Assembly: GCA_008931825.1 (NCBI GenBank)
Contig: QXVZ01016653.1
Coordinates: 1 to 31,400 of the forward strand
Length of the DNA stretch: 31,400 bases
Source: Phallusia fumigata
Taxonomy: Eukaryota > Chordata > Ascidiacea > Phlebobranchia > Ascidiidae
Direction of reading: 5' to 3'
In this document: positions 21,901-31,400 of the stretch, in pieces
Layout: the number at the start of each line of letters is the position of its first letter
Numbering within the stretch: position 1 is the first letter of the stretch
Notes under the pieces: model-generated
What the model saw: the letters and a program-made list of their open reading frames with translations, nothing else
The model's database searches: none
Told to the model about the DNA's origin: nothing
Made by a program: the position numbers and the translations under genes

Positions 21901-23163
21901 TTGTGAAAGATCTTTTCCTTGCTGGAACTGAAACATCCAGCAACACACTTGCATGGGCTGTAGCTATCTTTCTCCATAACCCTGAGTATATGGAAAAGAT
22001 GCAACAAGAAATTGACAGTGTACTTGGTAAGATTAACTTCCGCATAATGTCTATTTTTGAACATTAGATATAATAAGTCATGGCCAAAAATGATGATTGG
22101 CTGTTATGGGACTCTTTCGAAGTGAAGGCATTTGTTTTACTGTTGCTTGACCTAAAGATTCATTTTGGAATTTTTGATTTTTTTACCCATTTTGTGCCCT
22201 TTAGGCTTTTGGAAATAAAATCTAGTGTTTGATTATGGCTCTGCTGTGATTTAACATTACCAGCAATTAGCAGCAACTTGTAATTCGACCCATGGATGCT
22301 TGCAGACACTGTTTGAAAATGCTTAGGTCGGGACCCAATGTAAAAAACATGTATCCATTGACAATATAGGAACTGGTATATGTGAGAAGTATTATTTATT
22401 CAAACAGCAGTTGTTACACTTCACACAAAAATATTGTGTCTCTTAGGTCCTGATGATCAATTGACTTTGTACCATCGAGACTCAATGCCAATGACATGCG
22501 CCATTATACAGGAAGTGATGAGATACCGTACCTTGATACAACTTGGTGTTCCACATGCTACTAGCAAAGATGTTGATTTCCGTCAATTTTGTTTGCCAAA
22601 AAACACTGTTGTAAGTTGGTATTCATAGGCGAAAAATAAGTTAAAAAATCACTCACACTTTTTTGTTTATACATGAAAAAGTAAATTACTATTATGATAA
22701 ATTTGCTCTGATCAATAAAAGTAGTGTTCTGTAGGCATATGTACAACTTTTTGGCAAGTAAATAAAACTACCAATACAATCAGGATGATTCCTTCTCAGA
22801 ATTATTATGGATGTGTTAACAATCCCATTTTTACAGGTAAGTGGAAACATATGGGCTGTGCATAACAGCTCTGAATTGTGGGACAAGCCGGATGTATTTA
22901 ACCCGTACAGACATCTGGATAAAGATGGAAATTTTGTTGCTTCCCCTCATGTGATCCCTTTTGGACTTGGGCTTCGGCGATGCTTAGGTGAACGCATTGC
23001 CAAGACGGAAATTTTCTTCTTTCTGGTTTCTTTGCTTCGCTATTTCACATTGCTTCCCGATCCCACAACCAAAAAGCTGCCTGATATTGACATGGGAGTT
23101 CAGTTGATAGTGTTCTCTCCTTACGAGTTCAAAGTGGTATTACAAAAAAGACTGCAGATTTGA
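18970..23163 (+). CDS. CYP2-clan cytochrome P450, copy 4; intact, nine exons, 504 residues
   Basis: Exons: 18970-19239, 19745-19890, 19960-20065, 20164-20273, 20421-20542, 21604-21728, 21882-22026, 22447-22610 and 22837-23163 (TGA). They join to 1515 coding bases, the normal CYP2 length. Residues about 4-22 form the membrane anchor, followed by the PPGPRG hinge. C126KMHR130 occupies the C-helix WxxxR position. AGTET is at 307-311, followed by Ser where copies 3 and 5 have Thr. E364-R367 is ExxR, and [10 protein letters not shown] holds the heme ligand Cys445. The protein should sit on the ER membrane, take electrons from P450 reductase and oxidise a small lipophilic substrate that cannot be named from sequence. 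Intron 5 is 1061 bases, much longer than in copy 5 (344), because of an insertion-like block. Intron 5 uses donor GTCAGT, a trait shared with copy 5. Confidence 0.92.
20872..21447. mobile_element. Insertion-like block in intron 5 of copy 4; possible solo LTR or repeat remnant
   Basis: This part of intron 5 has no counterpart in copy 5. It is less AT-rich than its surroundings, with motifs such as GCGCCACAGAGCCCTCTGCG and CGCCCTCTAGAGAC. It also has a TATA-like CTATATAG (about 21281) followed by AAATAAATAAG (about 21337), as in an LTR promoter and polyadenylation region. Possible ends are TGTGG at 20872 and CAACA near 21447, but I see no target-site duplication, so limits and class are tentative. 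Confidence 0.3.
21042..21091. repeat. Two tandem 23-base units, 27-base period, with a partial inverted copy nearby
   Basis: Bases 21042-21064 and 21069-21091 read TTTAGCCTTRACTCTCTTGC plus AAC, differing at one base. A partial inverted form (TGCAAGAGAGTGAGTAAAGC) lies at about 21166-21185. All are within the insertion-like block in intron 5 of copy 4. Confidence 0.7.
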
Positions 23164-23879
23164 ATATGCAGGTTTACATGTAAAAATTAAGGCATGCATG
23201 CAAAACAAATGTGCCATGTCAAGTTAACAAGTGTTTTCACTTGTAAACAAATTACTTAACAAAGTACAGTTTGCATCACCTTATCGGGCACAAGACTGAC
23301 CTTAAACCTCATTGATGTGATCAACTAGTTGTGCTAGTCCTTGCTTTTTTTCTAACGTTTATGATGTACTGTACATGTAACATTTTGTTTTGTTTACATT
23401 TTGACATAAGTGTATGTTTATTGTATCATGACAATATATACACCCCATCAATGTTTGCAAAGTTACACAATATAAATGCATAAACTGATGTAGTTTTATG
23501 GTTTTGCGCCTATTATATTAAGCCACAGTTTCTCTGCATTTTTTCCAAATGTTAAATGTTTATTCCTTTTGTGCTTAAATTTTTTGTTGAATGCTGGTCC
23601 AACATTTATATCACTTTGTGTTTTTCTCTCTTTAGTTCTAACTTTTAAGTTACAATGTCGACTAAGCAACAAAATTATTAATCTGCAATTTTCTGTTTTT
23701 GTTTTATGGTAATAATCTCCCTTTATGCAACTCATCACTTTATGGTATTTAGAGAGACAAGAATTTCTGTTCATAAATAGATTTTCATGTTTAAACAGTT
23801 TTAAATTGCTCTGATCAAGTGCTGCAAAGGTAATTTTATTCTTAACTGTAGGTTTTGTAGTAAATAAGAATCATTAAGC
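23164..23879. other. Intergenic region between copies 4 and 5
   Basis: At 716 bases this is the shortest spacer in the array. No gene is recognised. The segment around 23630-23720 resembles the upstream DNA of copy 4. Any promoter of copy 5 must lie here or in copy 4. Confidence 0.55.
23852..23879 (+). promoter_or_regulatory. Leader segment and splice acceptor upstream of copy 5 start
   Basis: AACTGTAG|GTTTTGTAG is followed by the ATG 28 bases downstream. The nine leader bases GTTTTGTAG are identical to copies 1 and 2, although the coding part of copy 5 is closer to copy 4. Confidence 0.5.
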
Positions 23880-26800
23880 ATGTGGAGCGTTGTGTCGCAA
23901 GTTGCTCAGTACTTGTGGCCCATTGCTATCACACTCTTCCTTATAAAATTGTACCAATGGTGGGAGTTTCCACATTCAAGATTTCCACCTGGTCCCAGAG
24001 GCCTTCCATATATTGGTTTTCCATCAAATTATAAGATTGGAATACAGGACATAATTAAGTCAGAGAAAACTTATGGTCATATATTAGGTGGAAAACTGAT
24101 GGGCAAGAACACAGTTGTCCTCAACAAGTTTGAAGACATTCAGGATGTAAGTTGCTGTTGCCTTTTAGGTGGGGTTTAGTTGTGAGTGGTGTTACTCTAA
24201 CTTTCGGATAATAAGGCCGTTACCTTATATTTTGGTCACATAATGTGTACCTGAATATAAGGTAACGGCCTTATTATCCGAAAGTTAATTAGTACACTTG
24301 AGATTTTTTTATTACATTAGTGGCAGAAATGGGCACATAAAGGTCTTATTAGCGTATGATGTATAAGGTTTACTGTTTGGAGATATTGGTCAATTGATTT
24401 CCATGCATTATTTCTATTTTTAGGCTTTTACCAAACAAGGATCTGTAATGTCTGACAGGCCACAGTTGCATGTGTTTAATGATATTAATCAAGGTCTTGG
24501 ACTTGTTGTCAAAAATTACAATGCCACATGCAAAGTACATCGCAAGTTTGCAAGCTCATTTTTCAAAGGGTGCATTTTTACTACCTTTTGGCACCTTATG
24601 TTATAAGATGGTAAGTTTAGTGATTTTTTCAAGGTTTTTTTGCTCAGCGATGGATGTTGAAAACATCTGTGCCAATGAATCAAATCACTTCATTCAGCAT
24701 TTAATGGAACAAGCACCTGACATGCCAATTGATTTAAGGGTAAGGTACAAGATCATCCAGTGAGATATGTATTCAAGCTAAATTGTTTTAATTGGCAATG
24801 TTTTTAGTGTTTTTGGTTATTTTGCATTTCTTTTTGGCAGCCAGAGTTTTTCAATATTACAGTAAATGTTATCTCCTGTATCACTCTGGGTCATCGCTTT
24901 GAATATGAAGATGCTACATTGAGAAAAATTGTAAAATCTTCCACTGAAGTGTAAGTGGCTTATGTCTGTAATGTATGCTTGCATGATAAAATTGGATTCG
25001 CAATGATGATAGTGATTGGTATATTAATGTATTGTTTTATTGTTAAAGACGTTAAGGTTTAATTTCATGTTTATGTGCAACTACATTTAGTTGGAAAGTA
25101 CTAATCGAATTAGGTAATTTATTTCTATTTTTACAGTTTAATTTCTATTCAGGTTTGGTGACTCTAGGGACTTCAAGTTCATGTTATTTTGTTTGGTGTT
25201 TGGTGCTTGTAGACATATTCCTCCTTTTCGTTATGCTTACCAGAGGTATCTGACTCTGCACAAAGAAGTTTTTGGTCAGTGAATAAGGGTGTATTTAAAC
25301 AAAAAACCTGCCCATAAATATGCAGATCTAACAACTATTCCACCACATGTTTAAACTTGCCTTCTAGGTTTATAGTTGTCAAGAGTGAATTTAAGTTACA
25401 ATTTGTTTGTATTTCATGGCCATGTTAGATTCCTAAATAAACACTGTTTCAAATTTGCTATAATATTTTAAATGTGGTTTAGATGTGTCTCACAAGTGTG
25501 TTGTTCACACAATTATTAGTTGTAATGTGAATTGTTAGATTAACATAGTTCAGTTTGACTGGTTACTAGTTTTTTGGAAAGTTCATGACTTATTTAATGA
25601 AATTTATTTTGTTTAAAGATTTGATTCATCAAAGAATTGATGAGCACAAAGAGAATTTCGATCCAGACAATGTTAATGATTTCGTTGATGCTTTTCTTAA
25701 AGAAAAAAAGTTTGCCTCAAGCAAAAATCAACCTCATTACAATGTATGTTATTAATATATTCACATAATCTGCATTCAAAATAAAATGTTTGAAATAGAT
25801 TTAAAAAGCCAAGTTTGTTTGTTCCTTTTTATTGGCAGGCACCCATTGTTTAATAAACTGGGTAAGGCCACCCTTCTCGACATCCAAAAGGTCCCCATGG
25901 CATGCTTCATAAGATACAGTTGTTCCTGATAATTAGTTTTTAAAGGGCAGAGGGTGCAAACTTCCAAGGTTTGTGCACAAAGGCACAAACAAATTGACAC
26001 AAGCCAAATGTGTTTGTTATTTGTTTATCTTGCTGATTAACCATGCCAAAACTTTTATCTGCCTGTTTGCATGCAAAAACTGAAAATGTCCATAACTGCC
26101 TAAGTATAGCTGTTTCCAAAGGCAGCTTAATAATACTCTGCTTGAAGGATTTTTAAAGGCACAAAGAATGTATTAAGGTGCACTAATGGGCACAAGCCAT
26201 TATCCACCTAAATTTTTCTGGGCAATTCGTTTTTCAGCTCATTTCTTTTGCCAACCTTTCTGCACCACTATGACTGTTGCAATACACCTTGAAATGCACC
26301 ATACACCCTGTTTTAAGAATACCTGCCTTAGGTAACTAACAAATACCATTACTTAAGGATGCAGAACTTTGTGGTTTTGTGAAAGAACTCTTCTTTGCTG
26401 GAACTGAAACAACCAGCAACACACTTGCATGGGCTGTAGCTATCCTTTTGCATAACCCAGAGTGCATGGAAAAAATGCAAAAAGAAATTGACAGTGTGCT
26501 TGGTAAGATCAAGCTTTTCATATTTTTGTGAATAGTTGTGATAATAAGCCTAGTTGAACCAAAGCTGGACGATTTTTAAAAAAAACTCATGTTTAGTATC
26601 TTCCGTAAAGTTCTTTTTGTTTCCGTAGAAGACATGACTAGTATTTCATTATAACAGTGGACATCGCACCCCTCAAACGATCGTATGTTTCTTTCCAAAA
26701 ATGTAACAGTTTTCATTCTTATCCTCTTGTAGGTCTTGAAGAGCAACTAACTTTGTCTCATCGGGATTTAATGCCATTTTCATGTGCCATTATACATGAA

Positions 26801-27535
26801 GTGATGCGTTATCGCACATTGATAAAATTTGGTGTACCACATGCTACAAGCAAGGATGTTGATTTCCGACAATTTCGTTTGCCAAAAAACACCCTTGTGA
26901 GTTTGTATTTTTTAAGTGGTCATGTGACACATTAAACCGCTATCTTACTTTATCCTTTCTTTCCTATATTTAATATGACAACAAACTTGCGCTTGGATTA
27001 ATACCCGATTCAGGAGCAAGACGGGTGCACATTTGATTGTTTTTTGTGAAGAAAACTTTTATACCCCTAACTATTGCAAAATATTGTTATTTACATATCT
27101 CCAAAACTGGATAATCAAGACTAAAAAAAATTTCTAAACCTTTTAATTCCTAAATCTAAGAAAGTTGTGTCATGATTGCTTTATATTAAACTGTTCACTT
27201 TAATACAGGTAAGTGCAAACCTATGGGCAGTGCACAACAACCCTGAATTGTGGGACAAGCCAGATAAATTCAACCCCCATCGACATCTGGATGAAGATGG
27301 AAATTTTGTGGCTTCCCGTCATGTGATACCATTCGGGCTTGGGCTTCGACGGTGTTTGGGTGAACGCATTGCCAAAACAGAAATCTTCTTCTTTCTGGTA
27401 TCTTTGCTTCGTCATTTTACCTTGCTTCCTGACCCCAAAGCGAAAAAACTGCCTGAAATTGATAGTGGAGTTCAGTTTATAGTCTACTCACCTTATGAGT
27501 ACAAAGTACTGTTACAGAAAAGGCTGCAAACTTGA
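23880..27535 (+). CDS. CYP2-clan cytochrome P450, copy 5; intact, nine exons, 503 residues
   Basis: Exons: 23880-24146, 24424-24569, 24634-24739, 24841-24950, 25153-25274, 25619-25743, 26358-26502, 26733-26896 and 27209-27535 (TGA). They join to 1512 coding bases with no stop or frameshift. The N-terminus MWSVVSQVAQ begins a single membrane anchor, followed by PPGPRG. C125KVHR129 lies at the C-helix WxxxR site. [12 protein letters not shown] is the I-helix, E363-R366 is ExxR, and [10 protein letters not shown] holds Cys444. Exon 1 is three codons shorter than in copy 3, in the segment after the hinge. Intron 2 is only 64 bases. Intron 1 contains a perfect 34-base hairpin. Copy 5 is most like copy 4 (shared NTVVLNKF in exon 1 and GTCAGT donor of intron 5). 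Expected role: ER-bound monooxygenase; substrate not predictable. Confidence 0.92.
24198..24287. repeat. Perfect 34-base inverted repeat with 22-base loop in intron 1 of copy 5
   Basis: Bases 24198-24231 are the exact reverse complement of 24254-24287, with core motif GGATAATAAGGCCGTTACC. The 90-base element would fold into a long perfect hairpin in DNA or pre-mRNA. It has no counterpart in intron 1 of the other copies, so it is probably a recent foldback or MITE insertion. Confidence 0.85.
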
Positions 27536-28457
27536 AAATGTTCTTTTCCATTCACAAGTTAAAGTTTGTGAAGTGGGATCGGTTTTGTGAGGGATCAACT
27601 AAACCAAAACATGTAAGAAGTTTGGTGAAAAGTTTGAAATAGTTTTTGAATCTTTGTCATTACATTTTGGTTATGAATTCATACATCACTTAAAAACAAA
27701 GCATGTGTCTTACTTTTTTCTAGCTGTGCAACATTACCTAATAGAAAAAAAACTTTGTCCAACTTATAACTTTAGTTAGGATTGTGTACCTTTTGTTGAT
27801 ACTGCTTTGCAGGTGTTTTGAGCTTTCCCAAAAAGTTGGCTAAAGTTGTATATGTTTGATACTTACCATGCCATAAAGTGTGAATAATGCTGTTTGTAAA
27901 TATTGGTAAAGTTACAAAATAATGTTGTAAACCTGTTGTAGTTTTGGTTGTTCCTGTTTTTATTATTTTTGCCACAGTTTTCCAATGACTTTTTCCTAAA
28001 ACTTTAAGTATTGATTTCTTTATGTGCTTGAAAATAATTGGTTGATGCTTGGTGCCCATCAGTTTTAAAGTTTTTTTCATATTCCAGGTTACGCTATCTT
28101 TCTATTACCTTATACCGTTTAAAGTATGGATGTATTTTTAACCATTTGATGACTGTAATGACCTTGTTAGACAAAGGTCAAATACCATTCCATGCAGTGT
28201 TTCTTTGACAAATGTTTTCACAGGCATTGTTGTTTTCCTAAATATGATGCCTCTAACAAAAAGAATTTCTCAACTGCTCATCCGACAGTTTTCATTGAGC
28301 GTTCTATATCTATGTCGACGTTCAAGGAAAACCGTAGAACTCTGGATATCGTGATAAGATAAATATGGCCTACAATAGGATTGTACTTCGAAAAGGGCTA
28401 TGACTTTGTGNTTTGACAAAACAGCGTAACGACTGAAAGAATATTGTTTGTTTCTAG
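27536..28457. other. Region between P450 array and EGF gene; includes N gap at 28411
   Basis: No gene is recognised. A 102-codon open frame on the - strand (28080-27772) has no recognisable domain and is rich in Lys and Thr, as AT-rich noncoding DNA often is. The single N at 28411 lies 47 bases before the first EGF exon seen, so upstream exons of that gene, including a signal peptide, may be lost in the gap. Confidence 0.55.
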
Positions 28458-31186
28458 GGGCCGTTACTGAAGGGAACCCCGTAAATACATCTCTGGCAAC
28501 GCCAGTCTTTCTTTGTGATGTTTTTAATCCCTGTCTAAATGGAGGCAAGTGTTTGTACGAAAAAGCAAGCGGGTATGTAATACCGTACTTTGTATTTCAA
28601 AAACGAAAAATGGTCTTTACGTTTAGTATCTTATCTATTTCCTTGTGTGCGCTTCCAACGTGTTCTGATAACTTTGGGTTCAAATTCCAGTAGCCTAAAG
28701 GAGTTTCAAGGCGGAAGTCATTGGCATTTCGAACCAGGCAATACTCGAGTTTGCTCGAGGGGAATTTACCCTGTTTGCGTGATGGATGCCGCAAGGAAAC
28801 TTGTTGATCGTGCAATGCAAGTTTTGCCCCACTATAGGAAGTAATAATTAATCAACTTGCCTATTTGGTATTTAACTTTTGGGTACACAACCTAATAACA
28901 TTCCAAAGTAGCTGTCTATTGTGCAAATTAGTACCGATCGATGAGAAGTGATTGTAATCATAAAACAATTGCTTCTACAATTCGCTTAATGTGCTTTCAA
29001 GTAAGTTACGTCTAAAGTTGAAAAGGGGTCAATTGTTTTGTAATTTTAAACATTTGCCCTGACTTATTAACTTTAAGGCAACAAGAAACGAAATAAATGA
29101 CATATTTAAACACAAACATATGTTTAGTAACAGTTGAAAGAAATACTGTAAGGCAACAAGGAGGTTTAACTATAACATCGCTGATTACCTCAACGTTTTT
29201 GACGTTATATTCACAGACGTTCGTGCAGTTGCGGTTCTGGCTACCGGGGATCGAGATGTCAGTTTGTTGATTTCTGTCACGGCAACCCATGTAATTCTGC
29301 TGGAACTTGTTACCCGGAAAAGGACACCTACACCTGCGTGTGCCTTCCTGGTAGGAAACGTTTTTACTGGAATGTATAGTGAGTTTACGTTGACCGGAAG
29401 GATTTTACGTTGAAGTAGCGAACAATTTTTTGTTTGGGTTGGTCCATAAATTGCGTCCCATGACATTTAAACCTGATGATTAACCTTGTCAAAGTGCAAA
29501 CTTTGCACAAATGGTGCACAGGCACATATATTGGCCTTTGAATGCAGTGCCGATAACATTGAGTTATTACATATACAAACACCTGTTATTGTTGATGACA
29601 CACCTCAACAACATTGGCATAAAATCGTAAAATCTTTTTTGGGGACCTTTTATTTTGTTCTTTTCTACGTTACGACGAACTAAGAGTTATCACGCAGTGT
29701 GTGTTTAACGTATAACGTGTATAACGCAAATTCATTGCGACAAGTAAAATGCATTAACAATCAGCAAAAAAGCTCAAGACACACATTTATTTACACCTTT
29801 ATGTCAGATTCTCGCCTAAACCTTTGCGTGCAGGTTATGTCGGCAAGGATTGCAATGTTCCGGATCCATGCTTGAACACGACCTGTTACAACGGTGGCAC
29901 ATGTGTTGTGCAGGGCACCAGATCATATTGTGACTGCCCTGACCCTTTTACTGGTAACCGATGTGATATACGCTGCACTTCAAGAGAAGTAAGTTTGCGG
30001 CGTTGTGAAAATTAGCAACTTGCTTAACAGCTTGACAGCTTGTTAAGGTGGCACGAAGACCCCTTCTCCACAATTTTTTTGCAGATTCTTGTTTGGCTGT
30101 TCGCTAAACATATTCTTACTCCAATGTTGTGTTAGGAACAATAGAAGGAACATCATTAACAGTAGATGAAAAAATAAACAAATATGTTTGTAGCGACACG
30201 TGACGCTCGCCATGTAGCATATAATGACCCGTCTAAGAGCCCAAAATTTTCGGTTGATCACGCCGACCATTCGGTAGTGGCAGTTCTCGGCCACGTATGC
30301 AAAAAAACTTTTTTTTTTCTGTTTTTGCTTTTAATTTATTTATTTATTTATTATTATTCTTTTAATTATTTTTTTTGTTTTTTTATTTATTTTATTTTTT
30401 GTTTTATTTTTTTCGAGTGACAGCTGTCGGCCACCATAGACGTCAAACTAAAATCAACCGTACGAAATGTAGAAAGGGCTGACATGAATATAACTAGCGT
30501 AAATATTGGTAATTGTGGGCACGACTCCTTTTATTACATCATTTTTATATGTATGGGTCGGTGTATGGGCCGTCAATTTATTTTTGAAAGGCCACTCACG
30601 TGCGTTTACTGTCACCCAATACTAGTTGATATGTTAACAACCGATACATCGCATATAGCCTACATTAAATGTAACTGCTGTTGTACTTTAACAGAACTGC
30701 TACAGAAGTGGGAAGGAATGCGTTCGCTACAATTCTGGCAGCGTATCATGTCGCTGTACCAGAGTAGTTCCGAGAAATACCGTTTCGTGTGTAATGGAAG
30801 ATGGTAAACATTAACGCATTGGACGTTTGCTTGTTGCTGCCCTTATATTTGGTTAAATTTTTGTCACACGATTAACTGATTATAATTTTAACACCAAAAA
30901 CATTGTCATGTATCCATATAAGCCTGCTCAGATAATACAATCTGAAATTTTGATAAACGCTCTTTCTTTTGTATATTATGCATGAGAAATTAAGAGGTGA
31001 CAACACTCCAGCATTAACTACGTTAAGCTGGTATGACACTTAGATCTTGTCAACGAATGTTCGACTTTGCCAAACCCATGCAATGGAGGAAGTTGCACTG
31101 ACCATTATAAGGGCTTCTCTTGTTCCCGATGTCCCACTGGTAGATCAGGATCAAGATGCGAAGTGTATAACCCTTGTTCCACATCG
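28458..31186 (+). CDS. Extracellular EGF-repeat protein, internal fragment, both ends outside or in gap
   Basis: Five exons link in phase: 28458-28572, 29217-29350, 29834-29988, 30695-30803 and 31044-31186. Together they give five EGF-like modules of six cysteines each. EGF1 spans CDVFNPCLNGGKC to GSRC. EGF2 runs from FCHGNPC to VGKDC and EGF3 from PDPCLNTTC to GNRC. EGF4, with no NGG motif, runs from RCTSRENC to NTVSC, and EGF5 from NECSTLPNPCNGGSC to GSRC. EGF5 has C-x-D-x4-F-x-C (CTDHYKGFSC), the Asp hydroxylation consensus. Another NPC follows, so a sixth module may begin. Possible N-glycosylation sites are NTS before EGF1 and NTT in EGF3. The product is presumably secreted or the ectodomain of a membrane protein; start and end are not visible. 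The end at 31186 assumes donor GTATCG; the frame could otherwise run to TGA at 31241-31243. It is unrelated to the P450 genes. Confidence 0.75.
28573..29216. other. Intron of EGF gene; contains an unexplained open stretch
   Basis: Bases about 28694-28852 are less AT-rich and open in the phase left by the previous exon, after an acceptor-like TTCCAG. Joining the flanking exons directly gives a perfect six-cysteine EGF module, so this is probably not a constitutive exon. The rest shows nothing recognisable. Confidence 0.4.
29989..30694. other. Intron of EGF gene between EGF3 and EGF4 exons
   Basis: The intron runs from donor GTAAGT to acceptor TTTAACAG. It contains a GC-richer stretch at about 30190-30300 (for example CACGCCGACCATTCGG) of unknown origin, followed by a T-rich tract. 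No gene is recognised. Confidence 0.5.
30302..30415. repeat. T-rich low-complexity tract with TTTA units
   Basis: About 110 bases are composed almost only of T with scattered A, including TTTATTTATTTATTTATTAT. It lies within an intron of the EGF gene, directly after a GC-richer segment, and may be the tail of an inserted retroelement copy or a simple repeat. Confidence 0.7.
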
Positions 31187-31400
31187 GTATCGTACAATTG
31201 TATTTTTGTTCATGAGTGCCTGACTACTTTTTTATTGAGTTGAGAGGACTAATGTCATTTATTTGATTGATTTAAAAGACTTTACCTTAGGTAATTTTTT
31301 TTATTTGACTTCACTCTGGTCAAATAAGTAATTTTAAAATACTTTACCTTGCTTCATTTTGTACATTTAAATGTAGTTTGGTAGAAAAAGAATTATTTAG
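31187..31400. other. Probable intron of EGF gene at window end
   Basis: AT-rich sequence follows the last EGF exon. The frame stays open to TGA at 31241-31243, giving a short tail without a complete EGF module, so an intron starting at 31187 is preferred but not certain. Confidence 0.4.

Noticed and set aside
27772-28080. 102-codon open frame on the - strand
   Set aside because: Composition is Lys/Thr-rich as expected for AT-rich DNA, no domain or motif is recognised, and no splice or promoter context supports it.
30484-30807. 107-codon + strand frame starting MNITSVNIG
   Set aside because: The conserved cysteine pattern of this region is in a different frame (exon 30695-30803), which joins in phase with its neighbours.
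1-31400. CRISPR array, bacterial operon or phage system
   Set aside because: Genes are spliced with GT-AG introns and no regularly spaced repeats are present; the DNA is eukaryotic nuclear.

Overview
The window is eukaryotic: AT-rich DNA whose genes are split into short exons with GT-AG introns. It carries a head-to-tail array of cytochrome P450 genes of the CYP2 clan, all on the + strand, followed by part of an unrelated EGF-repeat gene on the same strand. The compact introns, base composition, CYP2-clan tandem expansion and single-N contig joins fit a tunicate such as Ciona. The species is an inference, not something the sequence proves.

Layout: (0) 1-318, last exon of a divergent P450. 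(1) 3619-6369, a P450 interrupted by two N gaps and possibly chimeric. (2) 8734-11527, a P450 with a 2-base frameshift, missing exons and a stop codon directly before the heme cysteine; a pseudogene as given. (3) 12835-17751, a complete nine-exon P450 with one single-base deletion in exon 2. (4) 18970-23163 and (5) 23880-27535, two apparently intact nine-exon genes of 504 and 503 residues. The EGF gene then runs from 28458 to past 31186; at least five EGF-like modules can be assembled by following splice phase across five exons.

The P450 copies share one architecture. Where present and unbroken, exon lengths are about 267-276, 146, 106, 110, 122, 125, 145, 164 and about 327 bases, with the same phases. 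Proteins have an N-terminal membrane anchor, a proline-rich hinge, the AGTET I-helix motif, ExxR and FxxGxRxCxG, so they should be ER-anchored heme monooxygenases fed by NADPH-P450 reductase. Substrates cannot be read from the sequence. Each complete 5' end also has a splice acceptor 24-33 bases upstream of the ATG, pointing to a spliced leader or 5' UTR exon.

Six single N characters (3920, 5823, 10202, 11112, 16610, 28411) mark assembly joins. Two are flanked by near-identical direct repeats, and a third by a re-started exon 1 end, so some copies may be chimeric or contain unmerged haplotypes. Perfect inverted repeats at 379-690 and 24198-24287, and an insertion-like block in intron 5 of copy 4, are the main candidates for mobile DNA. 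I found no convincing new biological system; the most interesting points are the shared C-helix Trp-to-Cys change, the conserved leader acceptor, and the graded decay of the array.
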